NCBI GenBank assembly: GCA_009777005.1
Contig: WRMT01000015.1
Location: forward strand, 1-18,274
Direction: 5' to 3'
DNA from: Methanobrevibacter sp.
GTDB taxonomy: Archaea; Methanobacteriota; Methanobacteria; Methanobacteriales; Methanobacteriaceae
Length of the DNA: 18,274 bases
Shown here in pieces: positions 16,092-18,274 of this stretch. Position numbers and translations under genes: made by a program. The stretch's first letter is position 1. Every line of letters begins with the position of its first letter. Below the pieces are notes generated by a model that was given only the letters and a program-made list of their open reading frames with translations, searched no databases and was not told where the DNA came from.

Positions 16092-16283
16092 TTTTTATCA
16101 AATTAGGGAAATGTAAATTTTTGAGTTAGTGTTTTTCTTGAAGTTTATCATTTATTTAGCATATTTTCAAATAAAAATTATTTAAGTAGTCATTATTTAG
16201 AAAAAAAGAATAATTATGGTTTAATAAAAAATTGCATGAAGAAGTCAAATTCCATGCATCTCTTAATTTAGTCCATAATATTG
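16092..16283. other. Intergenic spacer between vapB-like copy 2 and the 37-base repeat
   Basis: I see no gene. A small hairpin is possible at 16233-16258: TGCATGAA pairs with TTCCATGCA with one bulged base. Confidence 0.45.
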
Positions 16284-16320
16284 TTTCATGTTTGCAACAA
16301 TTCCTGCAACAATGATGAAA
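16284..16320 (+). repeat. 37-base repeat, copy C
   Basis: It begins TTTCATG, contains two TGCAACAAT words 15 bases apart, and ends ATGAAA, the reverse complement of its first six bases. It lies about 80 bases downstream of the DUF4062-HATPase gene. The same 37-base unit occurs twice upstream of that gene. Confidence 0.85.
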
Positions 16321-16401
16321 CAATTATTTTATAAATTTATATATGCTATTAAAATCAAGGACTAAGAGAAAAATTTTTCAATATTATCATGATTCAAATT
16401 A

Positions 16402-17823
16402 TTAAGCTAAAATCTTTGGATTTATAGTGTATTTGATTTGTTTTTTATTTATATTTATTTTATTTATATATTTTAATTGATTTAGTTGTTTTAAGTCTCT
16501 TGAAGCAGTTGATTTTGATGTTTTAAACATTTGAGCATATGTTTTTAAATCTATTTCATCAATTGTTTTCAATCGTTTTAATAGCTTCAACTGTCTTGAA
16601 TTTAATTTTGATTTATCTATTAAGATTTTTTTGGAATTTTTAAATATTACTTCAAAAAAACCGTTGTTTTCATTGAATACTGGCTCAGGTAAGTCAAATT
16701 CTTTCATTTTTTTTCTCATTCTTGGAATTCCAGAACCTATAACTTCCATGTAGCTAGTTCGCTCAAGTAACCTACATATTTGTCTATTCCTGTGTATTAT
16801 TCTTTTTCCTAATTCGTCTATTGTTAGTGGAGGTGTTAGTTCTCCAGGACTTATAATTTCTATCCTATCTGAGAATATAAGAAAACTTATTGGTGATCCT
16901 TTAATGTTGTAATCTCTATGGGCAATTGCATTAACAATAGCTTCGCGAATAGCTTCATAAGGATATTCTCCTATATCTTTTCTTTTAAATCCATTAATTT
17001 CACTTCTAACACTAGTATTTCTGATAAAAAATAATTCTACTTCTTTTAAAGCTTCACATATTGTCATGTTAATGAATTTTTTATCAATAATATCTACTCT
17101 ATCTTTTCCTTTAAATCTAACCATCCTAATTTCATTTTGCAAGATAAATTTCTCGGGGTTTTTTGAAAAGAATAGAACACCTGCATTCGTAAGGTTAGAA
17201 TTTTCTTTCAAGACATTCAATCTATTTTGAAGTGTGTTTTTTATGTTTCTATCAATATCCCCTATTTTACTGATAGAAATTATTTTTAAAAAATGTTTCA
17301 CTTTCTCAGTACTAACATCTTTGTAAGAAGAGTCTAATACGACTCTTTCATCAAAGTCTTTGTTTTGTAAGATTCCTTTTTTGTATAAAAATTTTTCTAA
17401 ACTTCTTTGAATTTTTATTAATAAATTTTCCCTCACGAATGTATCATATGTAACTTTATGAGCTTTTTTTATAAATTTATATGTGTTTTTATCTGGTTTT
17501 GAATTTTCAAGTATGTATATAAATGTGTTTGCTCTGTTTTGAGATTTTTGGAACTGATCAAATTCTTCTTCTGTTGCTGATAGACCATTCTTATGGATTT
17601 TCCCATATTTTTCCCCTATCAGTCCAATATAGATGTCACTTCGTTTAACTTCATCTAAATATATTTCTTTTGGTGAAGCTCCATCAGCAGGGACATATTC
17701 AAATATAAATATATCAAATAATTCACTATAAATAGGTGTTTTTTCAATGAATTCCTTTATCATCAACCTCTCTAATTGAAATTCGCTTTGGTTGCTACTA
17801 AGGAATATTTTTAACTTTGTCAT
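16402..17823 (-). CDS. DUF4062 protein with RecG-C/Schlafen-type ATPase and winged helix
   Basis: A 473-residue protein. Residues 4-110 are a DUF4062-type domain: IFLSSNQSEF (6-15), YIGLIGEKYG (65-74), SATEEEFDQF (82-91). Residues about 200-400 match the HATPase_c_4 module of AlbA/Schlafen-family transcriptional regulators (annotated as RecG C-terminal-like): EAIREAIVNAIAHRDY (290-305) is the ATP/Mg N-box, followed by SDRIEIISPGEL (318-329) and GSGIPRM (363-369). Residues 407-465 form a winged helix with SKSTASRDLKQL (436-447) as the probable recognition helix. Related proteins carry an AlbA_2 domain at the N-terminus; here DUF4062 takes that place. The likely role is ATP-controlled transcription regulation or a conflict-system component. 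The start is an ATG with weak GAGATGG upstream. The gene is bracketed by three copies of a 37-base repeat that could be its operators. Confidence 0.85.
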   Translation of the reverse strand: MTKLKIFLSSNQSEFQLERLMIKEFIEKTPIYSELFDIFIFEYVPADGASPKEIYLDEVKRSDIYIGLIGEKYGKIHKNGLSATEEEFDQFQKSQNRANTFIYILENSKPDKNTYKFIKKAHKVTYDTFVRENLLIKIQRSLEKFLYKKGILQNKDFDERVVLDSSYKDVSTEKVKHFLKIISISKIGDIDRNIKNTLQNRLNVLKENSNLTNAGVLFFSKNPEKFILQNEIRMVRFKGKDRVDIIDKKFINMTICEALKEVELFFIRNTSVRSEINGFKRKDIGEYPYEAIREAIVNAIAHRDYNIKGSPISFLIFSDRIEIISPGELTPPLTIDELGKRIIHRNRQICRLLERTSYMEVIGSGIPRMRKKMKEFDLPEPVFNENNGFFEVIFKNSKKILIDKSKLNSRQLKLLKRLKTIDEIDLKTYAQMFKTSKSTASRDLKQLNQLKYINKININKKQIKYTINPKILA

Positions 17824-17950
17824 TATTCCATCTCAATTTTCAAGTTTCACCTTATTAAAATCACAATGGTTTTTAAAAATTTATTTTTTAAAGAATCTTA
17901 ATCAATATTGAAATAAAAATTAAATAAGATATCTTTTTTTTCAGTTTTTA

Positions 17951-17987
17951 TTTCATGTTTGCAACAATTTTTGCAACAATAATGAAA
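17951..17987 (+). repeat. 37-base repeat, copy A
   Basis: TTTCATG ... TGCAACAAT ... TGCAACAAT ... ATGAAA, the same length and layout as the copies at 16284 and 18009. It is followed by TAATCTTT, also shared with copy B. It lies 128 bases upstream of the DUF4062-HATPase start codon. Confidence 0.85.
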
Positions 17988-18008
17988 TAATCTTTTTGAC
18001 AATAATTG

Positions 18009-18045
18009 TTTCATGCTTGCAACAATTTCTGCAACAATTATGAAA
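18009..18045 (+). repeat. 37-base repeat, copy B
   Basis: The second upstream copy, starting 58 bases after copy A and again followed by TAATCTTT, so A and B form a short tandem. Differences from A are single substitutions at the variable positions. Confidence 0.85.
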
Positions 18046-18274
18046 TAATCTTTGCAAGTAATAGTTAATAAGTTTTTTGACAAATTTTTCATTTTTGTTA
18101 TATTCATCAGAACTTTCTTCTTTTATTATGTTATCTTCATTCTTATTTCAACACCTTTATTAATTCAGTTAAAAGACTATGTAAACCTACTGGGGATTTT
18201 TGAAAAGGTTGTGTTTTTGGCTTTGAAAAAACGGTTTTATTCTGTTATAATTTAAAATGATAGAGTTTACTTTA
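18046..18274. other. Right end of the window, no gene recognised
   Basis: A plus-strand open frame (18052-18255) gives a hydrophobic, Phe-rich peptide of 67 residues without a ribosome site; I regard it as AT-rich chance. A T-tract TTTTTGGC lies near 18213. Nothing else is seen. Confidence 0.4.

Noticed and set aside
16284..18045. 37-base repeats as a CRISPR array
   Set aside because: Only two tandem copies with a 21-base gap, part of which is itself repeated, plus one copy 1.6 kb away across a gene; no cas genes.
17898..18107. Minus-strand 69-residue open frame with repeated YCCKN / VAEIV motifs
   Set aside because: Its repeated peptide pattern is only the translation of the two 37-base DNA repeats in different frames; no ribosome site or start context.
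18052..18255. Plus-strand 67-residue hydrophobic frame at the right end
   Set aside because: No ribosome site, poly-Phe/Ile composition typical of T-rich DNA, and it begins within a spacer next to repeats.

Overview
The window is very AT-rich and reads as a methanogenic archaeon of the order Methanobacteriales, most likely a low-GC Methanobrevibacter or close relative. Two housekeeping genes show this. One is an O-phosphoseryl-tRNA(Cys) synthetase (sepS), found essentially only in methanogens and a few relatives. The other is the flavoprotein subunit of thiol:fumarate reductase (tfrA), a Methanobacteriales-type enzyme that uses coenzymes M and B. From memory, these two genes are neighbours in Methanothermobacter, so sepS-tfrA is probably the ancestral core here, with accessory genes inserted between and around it. 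Start sites with Shine-Dalgarno motifs and TATA-like boxes are consistent with Archaea.

Layout. Positions 1-840 hold the 3' end of a WD40-repeat/zinc-ribbon gene, followed by a frameshifted TraB-family pseudogene (818-1565) and about 0.8 kb without a clear gene. A DUF2283 gene (2404-2778) meets, tail to tail, a vapBC-like module (2775-3190) whose toxin is cut to 34 residues. sepS (minus) ends at 3412. A double-TIR gene (5760-6536, minus) lies between sepS and tfrA (7158-8807, plus). From 9118 the window is accessory DNA: two large DUF4062-STAND NTPases facing each other with one base between their stop codons (9118-11580 plus; 11582-14923 minus), a decayed gene (15034-15455), a second vapBC-like module whose toxin has lost its middle (15660-16050), and a third DUF4062 protein fused to a RecG-C/Schlafen-type ATP-binding domain and a winged helix (16402-17823). 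Three copies of a 37-base repeat flank that last gene.

Interpretation. TIR domains, STAND ATPases with TPR or WD40 sensors, and DUF4062 proteins are architectures typical of prokaryotic immunity and conflict systems, so the right half of the window, plus the TIR and WD40 genes, looks like a defence island. The palindrome TAGCTA supports this. By eye it occurs 36 times: 16 times in the 3.3 kb of sepS plus tfrA, but only once in the 5.8 kb of the two STAND genes and never in the TIR gene. The most interesting candidates are the tail-to-tail DUF4062-STAND pair (one partner with a TPR array, one without) beside a third DUF4062 protein, and the two vapBC modules that each keep the antitoxin but have lost the toxin in different ways.

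No rRNA, tRNA, CRISPR array or intact transposase was recognised. All calls come from reading the sequence; no database search was run.
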